Below the pieces are notes generated by a model that saw only the letters and a list, made by a program, of their open reading frames with translations, made no database searches and had not been told where the DNA came from. The translations under genes were made by a program, and so were the position numbers. Source: JBEKHI01 sp050012355 (GTDB lineage Bacteria; Actinomycetota; Actinomycetes; Streptosporangiales; Streptosporangiaceae). Taken from it: a stretch of 18,655 nt of DNA. Of this stretch, positions 1-7,110 are shown in pieces; the first letter of the stretch is position 1; each line of letters opens with the position of its first letter. Where the stretch lies: assembly GCA_050012355.1 (NCBI GenBank), contig JBEKHI010000135.1, forward strand, positions 1 to 18,655, read 5' to 3'.

Positions 1-1
1 G

Positions 2-1789
2 GTGCGCCGGACGCCGGGCGCGGTCGCGCTGGCGGGGCCGGGCGGGGAACTACTGTCGTACGCGGAGCTGAACGAGCGGGCGAACCGGCTGGCCCATTAC
101 CTGATCGGGCTGGGCGCCGGTCCAGAGCAGGTGGTGGCGCTGGCGCTGCCGCGCAGCGCACCGACGATGGTGGCGTTGCTGGCGGTGGCCAAGGCCGGCG
201 CGGCGTATCTGCCGGTGGACCCGTTGCTGCCCGCGGCCAGGATCGAATTTATGCTTAACGACGCACGGCCGGTGATTACGGTGACCGACGCGGCGACGTC
301 GGGCGGCCTGCCGGAGGATGGGCCGCCCCGGGTAGTGATCGACGATCCGGCGGTGACGGCAGTGGTGGCGGCCCGCCCGGCCCGGGACGTGACCGACGCC
401 GACCGGGCGGTCCCGCTGCGGCTCGCCAACCCGGCTTACGTGATCTACACCTCGGGTTCCACCGGTACGCCCAAGGGTGTGGTGGTCACCCAGGCCGGCC
501 TGGTCAACCTGGCGGTCGCGCAGATAGCGGCCCACGCGCTGGGTCCTGGTAGCAGGCTGCTGCAGGTCGCGTCGCTGAGCTTCGATACCTCGTCGGGGGA
601 GATCTGGCGAACGCTCGGATCGGGCGCGTCGCTGGTCGTTCCCCCGGCCGGGCCGCTGGACAGCGAGCAACTGGCCCAGCTGGCCGCCGAGCACGAGATC
701 AGCCATGTGTGGATGCCGCCGGCCGTGCTGGCCGGGATGACAGCCGGGCGGCTGGCCGGTGTGCGGACGATGACGGTGGGGGGTGAGGCGGTCCCGTCAT
801 CGGTGGCCGATCCGTGGGCACTGGACCGGTTGATGCTGGTGGGCTATGGTCCGACCGAGAGCACGGTGTGTACCACGACGTACCACGTGCGGCCGGGGGA
901 TGCCGCCCGGGCTGGGGTGTTGCCGATCGGCCGGCCGATCGGGAACGTTCGCGTGTTCGTGCTGGATGAGTGGCTGGGGGTGCTGCCGCCGGGGGTGGTG
1001 GGTGAGTTGTACGTGGCCGGGGCGGGGGTGGCGCGGGGGTATCTGGGGCGGCCGGGGCTGACGGCCGGGCGGTTCGTGGCCTGTCCGTTCGGGGAGCCGG
1101 GGGAGCGGATGTACCAGACCGGGGACCTGGTGCGGTGGCGGGCCGACGGGCAGCTGGAGTTCGTGGGCCGGGTCGATGACCAGGTGAAGCTGCGCGGGTT
1201 CCGGGTCGAGCTGGGGGAGGTGCGGGCCGTGCTGGCGGCCGCGCCGGGAGTGAGCCAGGCCGTCGTGGTGGTGCGGGAGGACCGGCCGGGGGACCGGCGG
1301 CTAGCCGGGTATGTGGTTGCGGCTGCTGGCCAGGCGGTCGACGGCCGGGGGCTGCGGGAGTGGCTGGCCGGGCGGCTGCCGGATTACATGGTGCCGTCGG
1401 TGGTGATGGTGCTGGCCGGGCTGCCGCTGACGGTGAACGGGAAACTGGACCGGGCCGCCCTGCCCGAGCCGGACTACCAGACAGCCGCCGCCGACACGGG
1501 CTATGGCACCCCCGCCGAAGAGCTACTGGCCCAGCTGTTCGCTGAAGTGCTGGGCCTCGACCGGGTCGGAGCAGACGACAGCTTCTTCGACCTGGGCGGC
1601 CATTCGATGATGGCGGCCAAGCTAGCCAGCCGGATCCGCTCGGTGCTGGGGATGGAGGCGGAGCTCCAGGACGTATTCGAGGCGCCGACGGTGGCCAAGC
1701 TGACCGCCCGGCTCGCCGCCAGTACCGGTCGCCGGGCGCGGCCGGTACTGCGACCGATGCGACGCCCGGACAGCGACCCCGATGACTGA
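2..1789 (+). CDS. NRPS terminal module, adenylation + carrier domains (5' partial)
   Basis: This is the C-terminal part of a nonribosomal peptide synthetase; the reading frame is open to the window edge, so the true start lies outside. Residues are counted from the codon at base 2. An adenylation domain comes first: the A3 loop YTSGSTGTPKG is at 149-159, followed by A5 (YGPTE), A7 (YQTGDLVRW) and A10 (NGKLDRAALP, which carries the catalytic Lys). A peptidyl carrier domain follows, with its phosphopantetheine Ser at about 535 in DLGGHSMM. The domain activates an amino acid as aminoacyl-AMP and loads it on its own carrier. My hand alignment to GrsA gives the pocket code D-T-G-W-T-G-G-V-C-K, which I cannot match to a substrate. 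The protein stops about 50 residues after the carrier helices with no thioesterase, epimerase or reductase domain, so release or transfer must happen in trans. The stop codon overlaps the next gene by 8 bases, which implies translational coupling. Confidence 0.95.
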   Translation: MRRTPGAVALAGPGGELLSYAELNERANRLAHYLIGLGAGPEQVVALALPRSAPTMVALLAVAKAGAAYLPVDPLLPAARIEFMLNDARPVITVTDAATSGGLPEDGPPRVVIDDPAVTAVVAARPARDVTDADRAVPLRLANPAYVIYTSGSTGTPKGVVVTQAGLVNLAVAQIAAHALGPGSRLLQVASLSFDTSSGEIWRTLGSGASLVVPPAGPLDSEQLAQLAAEHEISHVWMPPAVLAGMTAGRLAGVRTMTVGGEAVPSSVADPWALDRLMLVGYGPTESTVCTTTYHVRPGDAARAGVLPIGRPIGNVRVFVLDEWLGVLPPGVVGELYVAGAGVARGYLGRPGLTAGRFVACPFGEPGERMYQTGDLVRWRADGQLEFVGRVDDQVKLRGFRVELGEVRAVLAAAPGVSQAVVVVREDRPGDRRLAGYVVAAAGQAVDGRGLREWLAGRLPDYMVPSVVMVLAGLPLTVNGKLDRAALPEPDYQTAAADTGYGTPAEELLAQLFAEVLGLDRVGADDSFFDLGGHSMMAAKLASRIRSVLGMEAELQDVFEAPTVAKLTARLAASTGRRARPVLRPMRRPDSDPDD

Positions 1790-3041
1790 TGACGATGGCC
1801 GGTTCCGGGAACAGGTGCGTTCCGCGTTGGCCGACATCGTGCTGCCACACGCGGACAGCTGGGAAACCACCGGGAAGATCGACAGTCAAGGCTGGCGGTC
1901 GCTGGGCGACCGCGGACTGCTAGGTCTCGCTCACACCGGTCCCGAATTCATGCGGAGCGCGGTTTTCCTTGATGAGCTCGGGAGGACGGGTTATACGGGT
2001 GTCCGGGCCGCGATCGGTGTGCACGCGTACATGGCGCGGTCTTACCTGGAACTGTTCGGCAACGACGAACAACGAGCGGCATACCTGCCCGCCACCCGCC
2101 AGGGCCAGCGGATAGCGGCGCTGGCGATGACCGAGGACAACGCCGGATCTGACTTGCGAAACCTGAGTACGCGGGCCGAGCTCGGCAGCGACGGCAACTA
2201 CCGGGTCACCGGCCGGAAGTGCTACGTCACCAACGGATCGGCCGCCGACTTCTTCGTCACGCTGGTCAGGACCGGACCCGCGTCCGCCAGCAAGGTGCTG
2301 AGCCACGCGAGTGTGCTGCTGATAGACGCCGATCTGCCCGGCATCACCCGGCAGGAGCAGCCCCTGCTCGGCTGGCGCAGCGCCGACGTGTGCACCGTGG
2401 AGTTCGCTGACGTGCCGGTACCCGCCAGCCGTCTGCTGGGCCGTCCCGGCCAGGCGCTGACCCAGCTAATGAAGGCCCTGGACTTCGAACGGCTCGTCGC
2501 CGGGGTGCTCGCGGTCGGCGGTATCGGATACTGCCTCGAACTGCTGCGCGCCTTTGTCCGCGATCACCGGCTCGGGGATTCCCCGATGAGTGCCAAACAG
2601 GCCATCCGCCAGCGGGTCGCCGACCTGGACTGTGACTTTGAACTGGTCCGCCAGTACGCGCTCCATGCCGCCCGCCAGCAATGCCGGGGGCGGCTCGACA
2701 CCCGCACCGCCTCAATACTCAAACTCAAGTCCACCGAGCTTGCCGTGGTCGCGGCCCAGCAGTGCCTGACGTGCCACGGCGCCCGGGGATATCAGCAGGA
2801 CTCGGCCGTCAGCCGGATGTACCGCGATGCGATTGGCGGCACGATCGCCGGCGGAGTGAGCGAACTCATGCGTGACATGATCTACGAACTGGGGTTAGCC
2901 ATGGCTTCCGCGATCACGTCCGCCAGCGCCACGTCGGGCTGCGCGACCCCCGCGGCCAGCAGGGCACAGAAGTCCGCCGCCACCTGCTGGGCGGTCCGCG
3001 GGCGGAAGAGATCGCTGGCATACACCAGCCGCCCCTGGTAG
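1782..3041 (+). CDS. Acyl-CoA-dehydrogenase-like flavoprotein (possible KtzA-like enzyme)
   Basis: This FAD-dependent acyl-CoA dehydrogenase fold protein is coupled to the upstream NRPS by an ATGACTGA overlap. The flavin and substrate motif AMTEDNAGSD is near residue 115, and the C-terminal helical domain contains CHGARGYQQD. The usual medium-chain catalytic Glu position reads AGGVSE, so that Glu is absent. A Glu is present at residue 236 in LDFERLVAG, the helix-G position used by isovaleryl-CoA-type enzymes, so a base is available. In NRPS clusters such proteins work on carrier-bound aminoacyl groups. They either oxidise them (proline to pyrrole) or, as for KtzA in kutzneride biosynthesis, close a cyclopropane from a gamma-chloro aminoacyl thioester. 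The halogenase in the facing operon makes the second role attractive, but this is inference. The fold is complete by about residue 373. The last 46 or so residues are read antisense through the end of the condensation gene and look non-native. Confidence 0.88.
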   Translation: MTDDDGRFREQVRSALADIVLPHADSWETTGKIDSQGWRSLGDRGLLGLAHTGPEFMRSAVFLDELGRTGYTGVRAAIGVHAYMARSYLELFGNDEQRAAYLPATRQGQRIAALAMTEDNAGSDLRNLSTRAELGSDGNYRVTGRKCYVTNGSAADFFVTLVRTGPASASKVLSHASVLLIDADLPGITRQEQPLLGWRSADVCTVEFADVPVPASRLLGRPGQALTQLMKALDFERLVAGVLAVGGIGYCLELLRAFVRDHRLGDSPMSAKQAIRQRVADLDCDFELVRQYALHAARQQCRGRLDTRTASILKLKSTELAVVAAQQCLTCHGARGYQQDSAVSRMYRDAIGGTIAGGVSELMRDMIYELGLAMASAITSASATSGCATPAASRAQKSAATCWAVRGRKRSLAYTSRPW

Positions 3042-4198
3042 CAGTCGCCGTCTTTAACCAGGAAGATGCCGAGATCGACCTTCGCTATGCCCTGGTGCAC
3101 AGGCAGCCGCTCGGTGGTCACCCCCGGCAGGTCGAGCGGGGGTCTGGGCACGTCGTCGACGACGAGCACGACCTGGCACAGCGGTGGCCTGCTGAGCTTC
3201 CTGGGCCCGCCGAGGTCCCTGACGATGTTCGAGAACGGTACGTCGCGGTGCGCGACCGTGTCCGTCACGACCTGTTTCGTGGACGCCACCAACGCGCCGA
3301 AACCCTCATCGGCGCCGACCTGCTGGCGCAGCGGCATCAGGCTGGCCACGTACGTGATCATCTGATCGAGGCCGGCCGCCCCCCGTCGCGACACGATCGC
3401 GCCCAGGACTTGATCAGGCGACCCGTTGTACGCGTACAGCAGGACGGTGACCGCGGCCGCCAGGAGGGTGAAAGGCGTCACGCGCGAACGCCGGGCCATC
3501 GAGCGGAGCCGGCCGGCGAGGGCGGCATCGATCTGGAACTGGATCAGTCCACCCTGGCTGCTCGGCCGCTCCGGCGGCGGCCGGTCGGCGGGCACGGTGC
3601 TTTCGGCGGGAGCGTCCCGCAGACGCTCCCGCCAGTAGGCCACCAGGGCTGGATCAACCCCCGCGGCGCGCTGGGCGGCGGCGTACTCGCCGGGCAGCAA
3701 CGGCAGTGCAGCCAGCCGGGCCGGGCGGCCGGTGATCCGTGCACAGTAGAACTCCTGGAACTCCCGCTCCAGGATCCCGACGGCCCAGTCGTCCACTACC
3801 AGGTGATGAAGCTGGATGACCACCGCGACGTCGTCCGGTGCCAGCTCCAGCAGTGTCGCGCGCAACGGTGCGACCCGGACATCAAGCGGACGCCGGACCA
3901 GTCGCTCGAGCACCCCGTCGAGGTCCTGATCCGGGTTGAGGGGCAGCCGTTCCACGGCCACGGCGTGATCCTTGTGGACGATCTGCACGATTTGCTCGCC
4001 GTCGAATTCGAAGCCGCTGTGCAGCGCTGGATGGCGCGCCACGATCTGGCCAATCGCCCATTCCACGGCGCCGGTGTCCACCGCGCCCCGCAGCCTGCAC
4101 ACCCAGGATTCCAGGTAGATCGACGCGGCCGGATCCCGGCGGTCATGCAGCCAGATGGCCTCCTGCTCGTAGGTCACCGGGAAGGTGGGCTCAGCCAT
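2882..4198 (-). CDS. Free-standing NRPS condensation domain protein
   Basis: The 438-residue protein is a single condensation-domain fold with no adenylation or carrier domain attached. Condensation domains join the acyl group on one carrier to the amine (or another nucleophile) on a second one. The active-site motif is HHLVVDD at residues 131-137: the catalytic second His and the structural Asp are kept, but the final Gly of HHxxxDG is Asp. Later family landmarks include VPFSNIVRDL in the C-terminal half. It is the last gene of the minus-strand operon and its start overlaps the free carrier gene by 8 bases, so it probably works with that carrier. Free-standing C proteins serve as transfer or release catalysts in several NRPS pathways; which role applies here cannot be read from sequence. 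Its 3' end overlaps the convergent flavoprotein gene by 160 bases. Confidence 0.9.
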   Translation of the reverse strand: MAEPTFPVTYEQEAIWLHDRRDPAASIYLESWVCRLRGAVDTGAVEWAIGQIVARHPALHSGFEFDGEQIVQIVHKDHAVAVERLPLNPDQDLDGVLERLVRRPLDVRVAPLRATLLELAPDDVAVVIQLHHLVVDDWAVGILEREFQEFYCARITGRPARLAALPLLPGEYAAAQRAAGVDPALVAYWRERLRDAPAESTVPADRPPPERPSSQGGLIQFQIDAALAGRLRSMARRSRVTPFTLLAAAVTVLLYAYNGSPDQVLGAIVSRRGAAGLDQMITYVASLMPLRQQVGADEGFGALVASTKQVVTDTVAHRDVPFSNIVRDLGGPRKLSRPPLCQVVLVVDDVPRPPLDLPGVTTERLPVHQGIAKVDLGIFLVKDGDCYQGRLVYASDLFRPRTAQQVAADFCALLAAGVAQPDVALADVIAEAMANPSS

Positions 4199-4475
4199 CG
4201 ATCCGGGCCGCCGCCTCGATCCGGCTCACGAGATCGGCCAGCACGTCGGTCTCGAAAAGCCAGTGGGGAGGCACCTGATAGCCGGCTTCGGTCTCGATCC
4301 CCGCGCAGATCTTCATGGCATCCATCGAGGTCACGTCGAAGTCGAAGAAACTGTCCGACCGGCCGATCCGGTCGACCTGAAGAACCTGTGCCCCGATCCG
4401 GGCCACCGACGTTTCGAGCCATCCCACTGGCTGCTCGAATCCGCTGTCCAGGAAATCGTCCCGGTGCCTGTTCAT
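4191..4475 (-). CDS. Free-standing peptidyl carrier protein (divergent active-site loop)
   Basis: This 94-residue carrier protein belongs to the phosphopantetheine-binding family and holds an aminoacyl group as a thioester. The modification site is the Ser in FDFDVTSMDAMK; the usual LGGxS loop has become DVTS, although the Ser and the hydrophobic helix that follows remain. The start is fixed by an ATGA overlap with the adenylation gene upstream and by a GGGG-rich ribosome-binding site just before it. It overlaps the condensation gene by 8 bases. Its place between a free adenylation domain and a free condensation domain suggests that it is loaded by the first and used by the second. The other free carrier of the operon is a different sequence, so the pathway probably needs two stations. 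Confidence 0.85.
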   Translation of the reverse strand: MNRHRDDFLDSGFEQPVGWLETSVARIGAQVLQVDRIGRSDSFFDFDVTSMDAMKICAGIETEAGYQVPPHWLFETDVLADLVSRIEAAARIDG

Positions 4476-6067
4476 GTTCCCCCCTCGATGGGTTCCCCCA
4501 GGCGCACCTGGCAGCTCGCGAGAAGCGCTCGCCGGTCTACCTTGCCACTTGCCGTCAGCGGCAGCTGGTCTCGGATCTCCACGATCGCGGGCACCATGTA
4601 GGGCGGCATCCGTGCCTGGAGATGCTCCAGCACCTCCGGCACCGTCAGGCTCGGCGCGTAGCCAACCACGAACGCGACGATTTTCTTGTCACCGGCCGTC
4701 GCCTCGGCGACCGTGACGTAGCTCTGCCGCACCAGTGGATGGTCCCCGATGACCCGGGAGAGCTCGGCCAACTCGATACGGAAGCCGCTCACCTTCACCT
4801 GATCGTCCCGGCGGCCTTCGAAGATCAGCTCACCGGAGTCGAGCAGGTAGCCGTGGTCACCGGTCCGGTATACCCGTTCCGCTACCCCGCCGATGTCGTA
4901 CTGCTCGAAGGCGGCCGGCGCTCCGTTGGGCGTGCCCAGGTAGCCCGGTGACAGCCCTGGCCCGGCGATCAGGATCTCACCCACCTCGCCAGGCCGGCAT
5001 AGGTGATTCTGCCGCGCCAGGTAGACCCGGGTGTTCTGGATGGGCTTGCCGATGGGCAACTTTCCTGGCTCGGCGGGCACCTGGGTGACCGGATGGTACG
5101 TGGAGAACGTGGTGCACTCGGTCGGGCCGTAGACATGGACTAGCCGACTGGGCCCATAGCGGCTGAGCGCCTCGCCCATGCGCCGGTGAGAATACCGCTC
5201 ACCACCGGTGAGGATCGTGCCGACGGTGTCCAGCGTGTCCGGCGACTCGTCAACGATCGCGTTGAACAGGGCGGTCGTGACGAACAGCACGGACACGCCA
5301 TTGTCGCGCACCACCTGGCGGAGGGTTGAGAACCTGAGGTGAGCCGATGGGTACAGGACGCAGGTCCCGCCGCGCAGCAACGCGCCCCAGATCTCGAACG
5401 TGGCCGCGTCGAAGGTCACCGGCGACAGGTGCAGCAGCACCGGGTTCTCGTCCAGCGGCGCGTACACCGCGCCGAACACGAGGCGCGCGATGCCGCGATG
5501 CTGGATCGGGACCCCTTTGGGATCTCCCGTCGTGCCCGAGGTGAAGTTGATGTAGGCGATGGCCTCAGCACCAACGTCGGCGCGGGGATTGGCATCGACC
5601 GGGACCAGACGCGAGAGGTCGACCGCCAAGAGGTTACTGGCAGGCAGCCGCAGGGCTGGGGAGCATCCGGGCCCGAGCAGCACCAGCCCGCAGCCGAACG
5701 CGCCGAGGATCCTCTCGAGCAGATCGCCCGGCCAGGACGCGTCCAGGGGAAGATACGACGCGCCGCACTTGATGATCGCGAGAAGCGACACGATCAGCTC
5801 GGGTGATCGGCTGACGCACAGCGCCACCCGGTCACCCGGGGCCACCCCTCGCTGGCGGAGGTCGCAGGCCAGGCCGTTGGCCAGCCGGTTCAGATCGCGG
5901 TAGGTCAGCACCTCCGCGCCGTACACGATCGCGGTCCGGTCGCCGGAATCCTCGACGCGGCGCTCGAACAGTTCCTTGATGCTGCTCTGGCTGGGATAGG
6001 GCCGGGTCGTCTCATTGATACGGCGATGGACGGCGAGCGCCTCCGCCGGGCAGATCAGATGCTCCAC
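4472..6067 (-). CDS. Free-standing adenylation domain, predicted isoleucine-activating (KtzB-like)
   Basis: This stand-alone amino acid adenylating enzyme of 531 residues has no carrier or condensation domain. A3 reads FTSGTTGDPKG (about 175-185), A5 is VYGPTE (312-317), A7 is YRTGDHG, and the A10 Lys is in TASGKVDRRAL. Pocket residues aligned by hand to GrsA are D220, A221, F224, F262, L286, G288, V312, T320, F321 and the A10 Lys. This gives D-A-F-F-L-G-V-T-F-K, a code of the isoleucine type. The enzyme should make L-Ile-AMP and load it in trans on one of the two free carriers. KtzB plays this part in kutzneride biosynthesis and CytC1 has a similar layout. The start is GTG at 6067, overlapping the end of the transferase gene by 13 bases. 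The 3' end forms an ATGA overlap with the next carrier gene. Confidence 0.93.
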   Translation of the reverse strand: MEHLICPAEALAVHRRINETTRPYPSQSSIKELFERRVEDSGDRTAIVYGAEVLTYRDLNRLANGLACDLRQRGVAPGDRVALCVSRSPELIVSLLAIIKCGASYLPLDASWPGDLLERILGAFGCGLVLLGPGCSPALRLPASNLLAVDLSRLVPVDANPRADVGAEAIAYINFTSGTTGDPKGVPIQHRGIARLVFGAVYAPLDENPVLLHLSPVTFDAATFEIWGALLRGGTCVLYPSAHLRFSTLRQVVRDNGVSVLFVTTALFNAIVDESPDTLDTVGTILTGGERYSHRRMGEALSRYGPSRLVHVYGPTECTTFSTYHPVTQVPAEPGKLPIGKPIQNTRVYLARQNHLCRPGEVGEILIAGPGLSPGYLGTPNGAPAAFEQYDIGGVAERVYRTGDHGYLLDSGELIFEGRRDDQVKVSGFRIELAELSRVIGDHPLVRQSYVTVAEATAGDKKIVAFVVGYAPSLTVPEVLEHLQARMPPYMVPAIVEIRDQLPLTASGKVDRRALLASCQVRLGEPIEGGT

Positions 6068-6810
6068 TGGACCGCGGCCAACCGAGAGTTGATTATTGTC
6101 CGCAGGAGCGGCGGGTCGGCTTGCAGGAAGAAGTGACCGCCGGGGATCTCGACGAATTCGCAGCCCCGGGTGGTGAAGGCCGGCCAGCCCGTCATGCCCT
6201 GCCGTTCGCCAGTCAGGTCCTCGGTTCCGTACAGGGCGGTGATGGGAACATCCAAGCTCGCGCTCGGCCGGTCACCCCACTGCTCGGCCAGCCTTATCTC
6301 ACTGCGGATGGCGGGAAGCAGGATCCTCATCAGGGCCGCGTTGGCGAGCACCTCCGCTGGCGCGGCACCGGTCTGGGCCAGGGCGGAGCAGAATTCGGCA
6401 TCGGGCAACTCATGCACCGGAGCATCCGCGGACGACGTATCCGGGCTCCGGCAACTGGATACGAATAGCCGGACGGTCATCGCCGTATGAGCGCGATGAG
6501 CGAGTTCATAGGCCAGCCGGCCGCCGAAGCAATGGCCGTAGAAGGCATGTGGCTGGGAGAGATACGGGGTCAAGGCGTCAAAGGTGTCGTCGACGAGTTC
6601 ATCCCAGGTATCGAATGGCGTCTCTCGCATGCGGCGGCCGTGACCTGGCAGCCTGACCGCCAGCAGGCTGATATCGGTGCCCAGCCACTGCGCCCACGGA
6701 CCGAAAACCTCCGGATTACCGCCGGCGAATGGTACACATATCAACGTGACGGCCGGGCCGTCGGCCGCCTGGCCGAAGCTGGCCAGGCGCTTGTCACCGC
6801 GGGCCGGCAA
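6055..6810 (-). CDS. Alpha/beta-hydrolase with Cys nucleophile, type II thioesterase family; likely aminoacyl transferase
   Basis: The 251-residue protein has the type II thioesterase fold (N-terminal CVPFAGG, oxyanion region). The nucleophile elbow reads GHCFGG, with Cys94 where editing thioesterases have Ser. The Asp and His of the triad appear in YGTEDLTG and GGHFFLQ. In the NRPS field a Cys at this place marks the SyrC and CmaE group, which do not hydrolyse but move halogenated or cyclopropyl aminoacyl groups from one carrier to another. That fits an operon with two free carriers and a halogenase. Hydrolytic proofreading remains possible. The only in-frame start near the previous stop is TTG at 6810, with a weak ribosome-binding site. 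The 13-base gap upstream and 13-base overlap downstream indicate coupled translation. Confidence 0.88.
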   Translation of the reverse strand: MPARGDKRLASFGQAADGPAVTLICVPFAGGNPEVFGPWAQWLGTDISLLAVRLPGHGRRMRETPFDTWDELVDDTFDALTPYLSQPHAFYGHCFGGRLAYELAHRAHTAMTVRLFVSSCRSPDTSSADAPVHELPDAEFCSALAQTGAAPAEVLANAALMRILLPAIRSEIRLAEQWGDRPSASLDVPITALYGTEDLTGERQGMTGWPAFTTRGCEFVEIPGGHFFLQADPPLLRTIINSRLAAVQWSI

Positions 6811-6822
6811 GGCGCTCGTTTC

Positions 6823-7107
6823 CTAGTGCTCGGCGGCGCTGGGAACGGTACCGATAGTGCTGTTGCGGAGAATGGCGGCCGCGATCTCGCGGACCGAGCT
6901 CTGCTCGATGAGCTCTTCCGGGGTGAGCGCATCGGCACCGAATTCCTCCTCGGCCCTGGCAACGAGCCTTATTACCGCAAGGGACGTTCCGCCCGCATCG
7001 AAGAAATTGTCATCGCTGTCGGCGAGGGGCAATCCCAATTGAGCACAGACGTCGATAACCCACTGCTCGATCGCTGCTTGGCGGTCCGGGTCGCTCGTCT
7101 GACTCAC
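6823..7107 (-). CDS. Free-standing peptidyl carrier protein next to the halogenase (KtzC/CytC2-like)
   Basis: This 94-residue carrier protein has the standard site FFDAGGTSLAVIRL, whose Ser takes the phosphopantetheine arm. SyrB2-type halogenases act only on aminoacyl groups tethered to a carrier. This gene starts 3 bases after the halogenase stop, so it is the most likely halogenation platform, as KtzC is for KtzD and CytC2 for CytC3. One oddity: the sequence TAGGAGGTG combines the halogenase stop, an ideal Shine-Dalgarno core and the GTG start with no spacing. Translation may therefore depend on ribosomes finishing the halogenase. No better in-frame start is visible within about 60 bases downstream. 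Confidence 0.88.
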   Translation of the reverse strand: MSQTSDPDRQAAIEQWVIDVCAQLGLPLADSDDNFFDAGGTSLAVIRLVARAEEEFGADALTPEELIEQSSVREIAAAILRNSTIGTVPSAAEH

Positions 7108-7110
7108 CTC

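Noticed and set aside
699..1889. A 396-codon minus-strand frame under the NRPS module
   Set aside because: It is almost entirely Pro/Ala/Arg/Ser in composition. It is the mirror image of the GC-rich adenylation domain.
3095..4951. A 618-codon open frame on the plus strand opposite the condensation, carrier and adenylation genes
   Set aside because: It is Arg/His/Pro/Gly-rich with no recognisable domain and is antisense to three clearly recognised genes. Long antisense frames are expected at this GC content.
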